Origin: Flavobacteriales bacterium UBA1531
Lineage (GTDB): Bacteria > Bacteroidota > Bacteroidia > Flavobacteriales_D > Sanyastnellaceae
NCBI GenBank assembly: GCA_002323795.1
Contig: DCPZ01000034.1
Location: 1 to 5,502, forward strand
Direction of reading: 5' to 3'
DNA: 5,502 nt
Shown here piece after piece: positions 1 through 5,502 of this stretch. The translations under genes were made by a program, and so were the position numbers. How positions within the stretch are numbered: the stretch's first letter is position 1; each line of letters opens with the position of its first letter. The notes under the pieces were generated by a model. That model searched no databases. It was given only the letters and a program-made list of their open reading frames with translations, and was not told the DNA's origin.

Positions 1-468
1 AACAACGGTGGCACCACAGAAGTCTTAACGCAATTGCCAGCGAGCGTGCTATCCTTCGAAGATGATGTTAGCAATATGCTCCTCAGTCCGGGAGACTTCT
101 GTTACATCATTGAAGCCACAGACGCCAATCCCGGTCCAGATGGCTCCATCAATTATGCCTTGTCGAATACACTCTGCCTCACTCAAGAACCGTTGATTTG
201 GGTGCCCAATGCCATGCTCATTGGTGGCTACAACAATGAATTCAAGCCCGTGATCAGTTTTGCAGATTTCGCCAATTACCGACTGGACATCATCAACCGC
301 TGGGGCGATGTGATGTATACCACTACGGACGTCGAATCTGGATGGAACGGGTACCTCAATGGCGAGCCCGCGCAGGAAGGCGCTTATGGCTATTTCATCA
401 CCATCCAAGACGGTTCCGGCCGAATTTTTGAAGAACAAGGTATGATGACCCTGTTGGTGAGTGAGTGA
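1..468 (+). CDS. 3' end of a large secreted protein with a T9SS type B C-terminal sorting domain (partial)
   Basis: The frame is open from the first base, so the gene begins upstream; 155 residues are visible. The first ~60 residues, ending near SPGDFCYIIEATD and SNTLCLTQ, resemble the last beta-sandwich (fibronectin III/Ig-like) repeat that often precedes such tails. From about base 193 the sequence follows the CHU_C/gliding-motility C-terminal pattern: WVPNAM, then YRLDIINRWGDVMYTT, then GWNGYLNG, then EGAYGYFITIQDGSG and a final hydrophobic strand MMTLLV. In this family the domain directs proteins already in the periplasm through the type IX secretion system to the cell surface or medium. 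The segment after VPNA is atypical: family members usually have F-T-P-N-G-D-G there, and this one has M-L-I-G-G-Y-N-N. The last three codons and the stop fall in a GTGA repeat. The role of the passenger part cannot be judged; adhesin-like or matrix proteins are common with this tail. Confidence 0.88.
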   Translation, partial: NNGGTTEVLTQLPASVLSFEDDVSNMLLSPGDFCYIIEATDANPGPDGSINYALSNTLCLTQEPLIWVPNAMLIGGYNNEFKPVISFADFANYRLDIINRWGDVMYTTTDVESGWNGYLNGEPAQEGAYGYFITIQDGSGRIFEEQGMMTLLVSE

Positions 469-484
469 GTGAGTGAGTGAGTGA
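457..484 (+). repeat. (GTGA)7 tetranucleotide microsatellite spanning the stop codon
   Basis: Seven perfect tandem copies of GTGA run without interruption for 28 bases. The repeat begins in frame with the upstream secreted-protein gene and reads Val-Ser-Glu-stop, so it supplies the last three residues and the TGA at 466-468. Four-base units are not multiples of three, so copy-number change would normally shift the frame. Here every 12 bases contain TGA in each frame, and with three or more copies the encoded end stays the same. The remaining four copies (469-484) are untranslated. Perfect repeats of this kind are prone to slipped-strand copy-number change; that this one varies is inference. 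Confidence 0.97.
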
Positions 485-589
485 ACCTCGACATCGCGCA
501 AACTTCACAGTGAGATGCCAAGAAGCCTCGGCACAATGCAAAATCATGTGAACACGTCCACCATGGTGTGGAGGTAATTGCGCTTTGAT

Positions 590-597
590 TACCTTTG
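590..597 (+). promoter_or_regulatory. candidate Bacteroidota -7 promoter element for guaB
   Basis: TACCTTTG matches the Bacteroidota primary sigma factor -7 consensus TAnnTTTG at all six defined positions and lies 70 bases before the guaB ATG. Transcription would be expected to start at roughly 601-605, near the first base of the inverted repeat described next. No good TTG-type -33 element is visible at the usual distance. The only TTG nearby (578-580) is too close, and the expected place is near a perfect palindrome, CACCATGGTG (559-568). The call rests on one short motif; a chance match in a gap this size is not negligible. Confidence 0.38.
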
Positions 598-600
598 CGC

Positions 601-656
601 GAATCGTAATTCGCAATCTCCGTGGAGGAGAAGCGCGAATTGCGGACTTACGATTC
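601..656 (+). promoter_or_regulatory. imperfect inverted repeat (leader hairpin) before guaB
   Basis: GAATCGTAA (601-609) is perfectly complementary to TTACGATTC (648-656). Just inside, CGCAAT (612-617) pairs with ATTGCG (639-644), leaving a 2x3-base internal loop. At the apex CTCC (618-621) can pair with GGAG (627-630). The structure ends 11 bases before the guaB start codon and, if the promoter call is right, would form the very 5' end of the mRNA. An SD-like GGAGGA (624-629) sits in the apical part but is 38 bases from the ATG, too far to serve as the guaB ribosome site. No T-tract follows, so it is not an intrinsic terminator. It may be an mRNA stability or translation-control element, or a DNA operator; the sequence does not decide. 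It matches no riboswitch I recognise. Confidence 0.6.
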
Positions 657-667
657 AATCGCCCGCC

Positions 668-2143
668 ATGGCCACTGCACAAAAACCAAAAATCGTCGGA
701 GAAGGCTTGACCTACGATGACGTACTCTTGATTCCAGCTTACTCAGAAGTTTTGCCTCGTGATGTCCGGCTAGAAAGCCCTTTCTCTCGAAACATCATGC
801 TGAAGACTCCCGTCATTTCCGCAGCGATGGACACCGTTACTGGAAGCGCCATGGCCATCGCGATGGCCCGTCAAGGCGGCATCGGAGTCATACACAAAAA
901 CATGTCCATAGAGGAGCAAGCCGCGGAAGTGCGGCGCGTCAAGAGATCGGAAAGCGGCATGATCCAAGACCCCATTACGCTGTCGCGTAACTCAACGGCA
1001 GGCGACGCACTCCAAATCATGAAGGAACATCGCATTGGTGGCATTCCTGTGGTGGATGACTCCAATGCATTGGTAGGCATTGTCACCAATCGTGATCTGC
1101 GTTTTGAAAAGACCAGCAGTAGACCGATTTCCGAATTGATGACCAGTGAAAATCTAATCGTCACGCAAGACGGACGAGATTTTCAACGCGCCGAAGAATT
1201 GCTGCGCGAGCACCGCATCGAAAAACTCCCTGTGGTGGACGCCGATGGCAAGCTCGTCGGACTGATCACCTACCGAGACATCATCAAATTGAGTGAATTC
1301 CCGCATTCGTGCAAAGATCAGTTTGGTCGATTGCGCGTTGCGGCAGCTGTTGGCGTGACCCATGACACCATGGAACGGACAGAGGCACTCGTGACGGCCG
1401 GCGTAGATGCCGTGATCATAGACACTGCCCACGGTCACAGCAAGGGAGTTCTCGAAACTTTATCGAAGGTCAAAGCAGCGTTCCCTGCGATCGACGTCGT
1501 TTGTGGAAACATTGCAACAGCAGACGCAGCGCGAGCACTGGTGAAAGCTGGAGCTGACGCCGTCAAAGTGGGCATAGGCCCGGGATCAATTTGCACCACG
1601 CGCATCATTGCAGGAGTGGGTGCCCCTCAATTGGGAGCCGTCATGGATGTGGCTGAAGCGCTCCGAGGAACGGGAATTCCAGTCATCGCAGATGGCGGCA
1701 TCCGATTCACGGGAGACATTGTCAAAGGACTGGCTGGCGGCGGCCATACCGTGATGATTGGTTCCATGCTCGCGGGCACTGAGGAAAGTCCCGGAGAGAC
1801 CATCATCTATGAAGGAAGGCGCTTTAAAAGCTACCGTGGAATGGGTTCCTTGGAGGCCATGCAAAAAGGTTCCAAGGACCGCTACTTCCAAGACGCCGAG
1901 GATGATTTGAAAAAACTTGTACCAGAAGGCATATCAGGCCGTGTGCCTTACAAAGGCAATGTTCACGAAGTGATGCACCAAATCATCGGTGGATTGCGCG
2001 CGGGAATGGGTTACTGTGGTGCACCCAACATCGAACGCCTGCAACAAGCACAATTTGTGCGCATCACTTCTGCAGGTGTCAAAGAGAGCCACCCACACGA
2101 CGTGAGCATTACCCGTGAAGCCCCGAACTACAGCATTCGCTGA
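668..2143 (+). CDS. guaB: inosine-5'-monophosphate dehydrogenase
   Basis: The protein oxidises IMP to XMP with NAD+, the committed step to GMP in the cytosol. It has 491 residues, a normal bacterial length. The N-terminus reads EGLTYDDVLLIPAYSEVLPR (12-31). Two CBS domains are inserted in the TIM barrel at about 95-150 and 155-210 (GGIPVVDD and EKLPVVDADGK mark them); they usually bind adenine or guanine nucleotides and tune activity. Catalytic features are intact: DTAHGHS (252-258) for NAD, GIGPGSICTTR (302-312) with nucleophile Cys309, ADGGIR (341-346) and IGSMLAG (364-370) for IMP phosphate, YRGMGS (389-394), flap Arg405-Tyr406, EGISGRVPYKG (420-430), and AGMGYCGA (445-452). The C-terminus has the family's ESHPHDV and EAPNYS motifs. 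The frame stays open to a TTG at 578, but conserved sequence begins only after ATG 668, so that start is chosen. No SD sequence precedes it, as is usual in Bacteroidota. It is preceded by a structured leader. Confidence 0.98.
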   Translation: MATAQKPKIVGEGLTYDDVLLIPAYSEVLPRDVRLESPFSRNIMLKTPVISAAMDTVTGSAMAIAMARQGGIGVIHKNMSIEEQAAEVRRVKRSESGMIQDPITLSRNSTAGDALQIMKEHRIGGIPVVDDSNALVGIVTNRDLRFEKTSSRPISELMTSENLIVTQDGRDFQRAEELLREHRIEKLPVVDADGKLVGLITYRDIIKLSEFPHSCKDQFGRLRVAAAVGVTHDTMERTEALVTAGVDAVIIDTAHGHSKGVLETLSKVKAAFPAIDVVCGNIATADAARALVKAGADAVKVGIGPGSICTTRIIAGVGAPQLGAVMDVAEALRGTGIPVIADGGIRFTGDIVKGLAGGGHTVMIGSMLAGTEESPGETIIYEGRRFKSYRGMGSLEAMQKGSKDRYFQDAEDDLKKLVPEGISGRVPYKGNVHEVMHQIIGGLRAGMGYCGAPNIERLQQAQFVRITSAGVKESHPHDVSITREAPNYSIR

Positions 2144-2206
2144 TGGCCCCGCCCTGTGAGTCTTGGGCAAAAAAAAATGCAAGACCTTAGAATAGAAAGA
2201 AACCTT

Positions 2207-4243
2207 ATGCAGTACCCCAACGCTATGACCAACTCTCACCACTTTGTGCTCCGAACGATCGGAGTGATTGCCCTGATTTGGGCCATGCCACTTACTCATC
2301 AAGCACAAGATTCAGGAACCATCCTCACCGTTGGCGACGAAACAGTCACGGCTGATGATTTTCAGCATGTTTTCCTGAAGAACAACCGCGACAGCGTCAT
2401 CACTACGGCTGCGTTGGACGAATACATGGAATTGTTCATCAATTTCAAGCTAAAAGTGCAGGCCGCAGAGGCCATGGGCATGGACACCGTTGAAACTTTT
2501 CAGCGGGAGTTGGCTGGCTATCGCACCCAATTGGCGAGACCCTACCTGACCAACAATGACCTCTTACAGGACCTTGTTAAGCAGGCGTGGGAGCGCCAGC
2601 AGGAAGAGGTGCGAGCGCGCCACATCCTCGTGAACTGCAGCGCTGAAGCTTCTGCCGCAGATACCCTGAAAGCGTACAAACGCGCACAAGCATTGCGCAA
2701 ACGAGTAGCCAACGGAGAAGACTTCGAAAAAGTGGCCAAGTCCAAAGGAGGTAGTGATGACCCCAGTGCACGAGACAATGGTGGCGACCTTGGTTGGTTT
2801 AGTGCATTTCAAATGATTTATTCGTTTGAAGATGCTGCCTTTACCACACCGGTTGGCGAACTGAGTGATATTGTGCGCACGCGATACGGTTATCACGTGC
2901 TTGAAGTCACTGGCCGCCGTGAAGCGCGCGGCGAAATCCGTACGGCACACATCATGATTCGCACCAAAGAAGGTGCATCCGACGAAGAATTGACGCAAGC
3001 CGAGAATCGCATTGGACAGGTCTACGACCTGCTGCAGAATGGATTGCCATGGGACGAGTTGGCCAACAAGATGTCAGAGGATGCTACTACATCTGGCAAG
3101 GGAGGGGAACTGCCTTGGTTCGGAACAGGCAAAATGGTGGAATCGTTTGAAAACGCGGCCTTTGAACTGAAGTCAGACGGATCTATTTCCAAGCCTTTTC
3201 AAACCACCTACGGATGGCACATTGTGAAGCGGCTTGAGTACCGCGCTCCCTTGGATTTCGAAGCGTCCAAGCGGGAGTTGCAAAAACGTGTAAGCCGCGA
3301 TAGCCGTTCAGAATTGACACGTACGTCCTTCTTGGAAAACCTCAAAATTGAATATGGTTTCACCACAAGTAGCGCTTCCATTGGCACCATAAAGCGCTAC
3401 GCTTCACGTCAAGATAGCGTCTTCTACCCCAATCACCCATTGGCGATTACACGCAGCAGCGATCAAGTCAAAACATTGGTCACACTCGCTGGGCAAACCA
3501 GCACTGTGCAAGACTTTGCCGACTACCTCAACCGCACCAAAATCCGCAACCTCGACAAGCCAAGCAAGGAATTGATCGACGCGCAGTTTATCGTTTGGAC
3601 TGAAAAGTTGATGCTGGATTACGAGGACACGCAGCTCGAATCAAAGCACAATGACTTTCGCTTGCTGATGGAAGAATACCATGACGGCATTCTCCTCTTC
3701 GAACTGACGGACGAAAAAGTTTGGAGCCGCGCCGTCAAGGACACAGCGGGGCTCGAGGCCTATCACGCCGATCACCGCAACGATTTCATGTGGGGCCAGC
3801 GGGCACAGGTCACGATCTTTACATGCGCCAACGCCAAGGTGGTGAAAGCCACGAAAAAAGCCATCAAAAAAGACAAGGATCTCATGGCCTTCCAACGCGA
3901 TGTGAATGCAGAAGACAGCAACGCGCTGTTGATGGAATCCGGATTATTCAGTGAGGGCGAAAACACGTGGGCGGATCGCATCTTGACCACCGATGCAGCC
4001 ACCATCGCTGAGCGCACTTCCGGTGCGATGTCTGCCATTGAAACGTACGAAGGCGCAGCCGATGAGATCATCTTGGTGCACATCAAGGAAGTCCGAAATG
4101 CAGAACCCAAGAGCCTCATCGAAGCTCGGGGGCAGGTCATTGCAGCCTACCAGGACTACCTCGAAGCCGAATGGATTGCCGAATTGCGCGGGAATGCGCC
4201 CGTGGAGGTCAACCGTGATCTGCTGCACAACCTGGCGGACTGA
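2207..4243 (+). CDS. exported multi-domain parvulin-type peptidyl-prolyl cis-trans isomerase (PpiC/SurA-like)
   Basis: This is a 678-residue envelope protein predicted to assist folding of exported proteins by isomerising X-Pro bonds. A Sec signal peptide (hydrophobic core IGVIALIWAMPL) ends at THQA, with cleavage before QDSG near residue 33. A SurA-like N-terminal helical region (about 38-125) follows. Parvulin domain 1 spans about 136-238 (RARHILV with His139, GGDLGWF, Met203, YGYHVLEV with His230). Parvulin domain 2 spans about 244-346 (RTAHIMI with His248, GGELPWF, Met310, YGWHIVK with His338). Both keep the family's key positions, so both may be active. The C-terminal half (about 347-678) is helical-looking and includes a degenerate parvulin-like stretch from about 529 to 630. 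In-frame starts also exist at 2156 (GTG), 2177 and 2225. ATG 2207 is preferred because a purine-rich GAAAGAAA precedes it and the signal peptide is intact; 2225 is the main rival. The gene lies 63 bases after guaB and 2 bases before the lipoprotein gene. Confidence 0.92.
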   Translation: MQYPNAMTNSHHFVLRTIGVIALIWAMPLTHQAQDSGTILTVGDETVTADDFQHVFLKNNRDSVITTAALDEYMELFINFKLKVQAAEAMGMDTVETFQRELAGYRTQLARPYLTNNDLLQDLVKQAWERQQEEVRARHILVNCSAEASAADTLKAYKRAQALRKRVANGEDFEKVAKSKGGSDDPSARDNGGDLGWFSAFQMIYSFEDAAFTTPVGELSDIVRTRYGYHVLEVTGRREARGEIRTAHIMIRTKEGASDEELTQAENRIGQVYDLLQNGLPWDELANKMSEDATTSGKGGELPWFGTGKMVESFENAAFELKSDGSISKPFQTTYGWHIVKRLEYRAPLDFEASKRELQKRVSRDSRSELTRTSFLENLKIEYGFTTSSASIGTIKRYASRQDSVFYPNHPLAITRSSDQVKTLVTLAGQTSTVQDFADYLNRTKIRNLDKPSKELIDAQFIVWTEKLMLDYEDTQLESKHNDFRLLMEEYHDGILLFELTDEKVWSRAVKDTAGLEAYHADHRNDFMWGQRAQVTIFTCANAKVVKATKKAIKKDKDLMAFQRDVNAEDSNALLMESGLFSEGENTWADRILTTDAATIAERTSGAMSAIETYEGAADEIILVHIKEVRNAEPKSLIEARGQVIAAYQDYLEAEWIAELRGNAPVEVNRDLLHNLAD

Positions 4244-4245
4244 AC

Positions 4246-5157
4246 ATGTTCGGAATCGCTCAAAAAATCCAGCGCACTTGCGCCGTCGCTGTTGCAGTGA
4301 CCTTGCTCGCTGGGTGTTCTAGTTTGAGCGATCAACCGGTCAAATCAGAAACTGTCGCAGCGAGTGTTTACGAGCGAAATCTGCTCCTGAGCGAAATCGA
4401 GAACCACATTCCAAACCGCACATCACCCGAGGATTCTGTTGCCATGGCTTCTCGTTACGTCGACCAGTGGATCCGAGAACAAGTGATGATTCACCAAGCA
4501 GAACGGCGATTGCCTGACGGCGATACGGACTTTTCGCGGGAACTGGAGGCATATCGCAATGCACTTTTGCTCCACGCCTACAAAGACCGTTACGTGAATG
4601 AGCGGCTCGAAACCTCGGTCTCTGATGAAGAAGCTGTGTCCTATTATGAACGCAACAAAGCTTCATTCATACTGACCGATTACAGCGTTCGGGTTCTCTT
4701 TGTGAGCGCACCAGCGTCGATGGACGAGCAGATGGACGAAATGCGCGAGGCCATGGCGTCGCTTGATTCTTCGCGATTTCTTTCCATGGAGCGCTGGTGC
4801 GTCGAAAATGGAGCAACTTTCTCGCTCGCGGACGACATCTGGTGGACGCTGGGCGAATTGACAAAAGAAATCCCGCTAGAGCTTTACCGCGCCGAAACAC
4901 AAATCGCCAGGAGACGACCGATTGAATTCGAAGCGGAAGAACGCATCCACTTGGTGCGGTTCCTCGAACACGCTTTGAAAAATGATGTCGCCCCATTTGA
5001 GGCCGTGCGCAATCAAGTCGATGAACTCATTCTGCACCAACGGCGCAAAAAACTTCTCATGGATCTCGAGGAAAACCTCTTGGTAGCTGCGTGGTCAGAA
5101 GGCGCTGTACAACGCGCAGAAAAAGGGGAAGCTCTGCGGCCTATGCCTTCTCCGTGA
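4246..5157 (+). CDS. SurA/PpiC-related lipoprotein with a degenerate parvulin region
   Basis: A 303-residue lipoprotein. Lys7 and Arg10, a hydrophobic stretch and the lipobox LLAGC put the lipidated cysteine at residue 24. The following SSLSDQ has no acidic cluster of the type linked to surface export, so a periplasm-facing position is likely. Residues ~40-135 read as the amphipathic helical N-domain of SurA-like foldases (YVDQWIREQVMIHQAE; ELEAYRNALLLHAYKD; VSYYERNKASF). Residues ~141-240 occupy the place of a parvulin domain, but the usual R-x-R-H-I-L strand is SVRVLFV, with Val150 where the first His would be, and no GGxLGWF is seen. A possible relic of the last strand is RIHLVRF (His235). 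Residues ~247-285 look like the closing SurA C-helix (AVRNQVDELILHQRRKKLL). The start is 2 bases after the preceding PPIase stop, so the two are probably one operon with coupled translation. It is likely a non-catalytic chaperone or an assembly partner of the PPIase; that role is inference. Confidence 0.83.
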   Translation: MFGIAQKIQRTCAVAVAVTLLAGCSSLSDQPVKSETVAASVYERNLLLSEIENHIPNRTSPEDSVAMASRYVDQWIREQVMIHQAERRLPDGDTDFSRELEAYRNALLLHAYKDRYVNERLETSVSDEEAVSYYERNKASFILTDYSVRVLFVSAPASMDEQMDEMREAMASLDSSRFLSMERWCVENGATFSLADDIWWTLGELTKEIPLELYRAETQIARRRPIEFEAEERIHLVRFLEHALKNDVAPFEAVRNQVDELILHQRRKKLLMDLEENLLVAAWSEGAVQRAEKGEALRPMPSP

Positions 5158-5417
5158 GCATCGCCTCTGAACCATTGCCGAGCTCATTTCTGCAGGCCAA
5201 GCGCATGAGCATGGACCATGGGCCTGTGATATGCTGGCGACCTTTATCCTTGATTCTTGAAGCTGACATCGCTAAGGGACGAACTGGTTGAACAAGGCAT
5301 TGCGGCTAGAAATAAATCAAACAGGAACCACTTTAACCTTTCTTCAGGATAATCCCCTGAGTGGGTAAGGCACCTCGCACAATTCCACTTAACTTCGTCC
5401 GCTCATCCAAGAATGCC
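5158..5417 (+). other. 260-base intergenic region without a convincing gene
   Basis: All frames on both strands are short here. A + frame that enters from inside the lipoprotein gene and runs to 5291, and a minus-strand frame of about 42 codons that overlaps the lipoprotein end, show no recognisable motif or credible start. The region holds one weak hairpin (5193-5226) and an AT-richer part from about 5300. No clear terminator with a T-tract and no full-consensus promoter was found. The best -7 candidate is TAACTTCG (5390-5397), one mismatch from TAnnTTTG and lacking a -33 partner. The gap suggests the downstream gene has its own promoter rather than being tightly coupled to the lipoprotein gene. 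Confidence 0.6.
5193..5226 (+). repeat. weak inverted repeat downstream of the lipoprotein gene
   Basis: CAGGCC (5193-5198) is complementary to GGCCTG (5221-5226), extendable outward by two G-U pairs in RNA. Inside, CATG (5204-5207) can pair with CATG (5217-5220) after a five-base bulge. It starts 36 bases after the lipoprotein stop, so it could mark the 3' end of the operon transcript, for example as a barrier to exonucleases. No T-tract follows, so it is not a standard intrinsic terminator, and a six-base stem with a long loop may arise by chance. Confidence 0.25.
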
Positions 5418-5502
5418 ATGCGAACCAACGTTTTCTTCGTCCTATTTTGCTCCCTGTTTGTTTTGAACGCCAGTGCTCAAGCGGATGTACAAGGAAATGC
5501 GC
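5418..5502 (+). CDS. 5' end of an exported protein gene (signal peptide; partial)
   Basis: From ATG 5418 the frame is open to the window end and encodes 28 residues: a short n-region with Arg2, a hydrophobic core VFFVLFCSLFVLNA, and an A-x-A site (NASA) with cleavage before QADVQGNA. This is a textbook Sec signal peptidase I signal, and glutamine at mature position 1 is common in Bacteroidota. An ATG five bases earlier (5413) hits a stop within 18 codons and is rejected. In related genomes, as I recall them, a SurA-type PPIase often follows such a pair, which would make this a third chaperone. The visible mature residues do not confirm it, so the identity is left open. Confidence 0.72.
   Translation, partial: MRTNVFFVLFCSLFVLNASAQADVQGNA

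Noticed and set aside
578..667. In-frame N-terminal extension of IMP dehydrogenase from TTG 578
   Set aside because: The 30 extra residues resemble no IMP dehydrogenase, overlap the candidate promoter and hairpin, and the 491-residue form from ATG 668 has the normal family length.
398..682. Minus-strand reading frame of 94 codons across the guaB upstream gap
   Set aside because: It includes the low-complexity repeat read as SLTHSLTHS, crosses the gene boundary and shows no family motif; best explained as a shadow frame.
640..720. Short overlapping reading frame (26 codons, TTG start) 10 bases after GGAGGA, possible leader peptide for guaB
   Set aside because: It needs a TTG start and SD-driven initiation, which Bacteroidota use little, and it runs into the guaB coding sequence; no regulatory peptide pattern is visible.
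2151..2177. GCCC...GGGC followed by nine A residues after guaB, looking like a terminator
   Set aside because: The homopolymer is A on the + strand, so + transcripts would carry poly-A rather than the U-tract of an intrinsic terminator; in the minus direction the U-tract would precede the stem. The stem is only four bases.
5091..5291. + strand 66-codon frame overlapping the lipoprotein end
   Set aside because: Its first third is the lipoprotein gene in another frame, it has no recognisable motif, and its composition does not suggest a real protein.
5390..5397. TAACTTCG as a -7 promoter element for the last gene
   Set aside because: One mismatch to TAnnTTTG and no TTG-type upstream element; too weak to list as a promoter.
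1..5502. CRISPR array, tRNA/rRNA genes, insertion sequences, phage or toxin-antitoxin genes
   Set aside because: No spaced direct repeats, no cloverleaf or rRNA-like segments, no transposase motifs or terminal repeats, and the coding space is filled by conserved chromosomal genes.

Overview
The window looks like a chromosomal segment from a Bacteroidota bacterium, probably of the Flavobacteriales type. The evidence is a C-terminal type IX secretion (T9SS) type B sorting domain, start sites without Shine-Dalgarno sequences, a TAnnTTTG-like promoter element, and a run of periplasmic peptidyl-prolyl isomerase (PPIase) family genes behind guaB, a gene order I recall from this phylum. Base composition looks close to 50% GC by eye, which would be high for many flavobacteria; I did not compute it. 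All supported genes lie on the + strand.

Layout. Positions 1-468 hold the 3' end of a large secreted or surface protein that ends in a T9SS type B (CHU_C / gliding-motility-associated) domain. Its last three codons and its stop codon lie inside a (GTGA)7 tetranucleotide repeat (457-484). A roughly 200-base gap follows. It contains a candidate Bacteroidota promoter element (590-597) and an imperfect 56-nt inverted repeat (601-656) that ends 11 nt before guaB. guaB (668-2143) encodes a full-length IMP dehydrogenase, the committed enzyme of guanine nucleotide synthesis, with all the main active-site motifs.

After a short gap comes a 678-residue exported PPIase (2207-4243) with two intact-looking parvulin domains and a third degenerate one. 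Two bases later begins a 303-residue lipoprotein (4246-5157) with a SurA-like helical layout but no recognisable catalytic parvulin motifs. These two are almost certainly co-transcribed and probably act as envelope protein-folding factors. A 260-base gap without a convincing gene follows. A new gene then starts at 5418; only its signal peptide and a few mature residues are in the window. By position it could be a third SurA-type chaperone, but the visible residues do not show this.

The genes are mostly well-known families. I do not see a previously undescribed system here. The most interesting items are the stop-spanning tetranucleotide repeat, the structured guaB leader, and the recurring loss of the first parvulin histidine in the chaperone pair.
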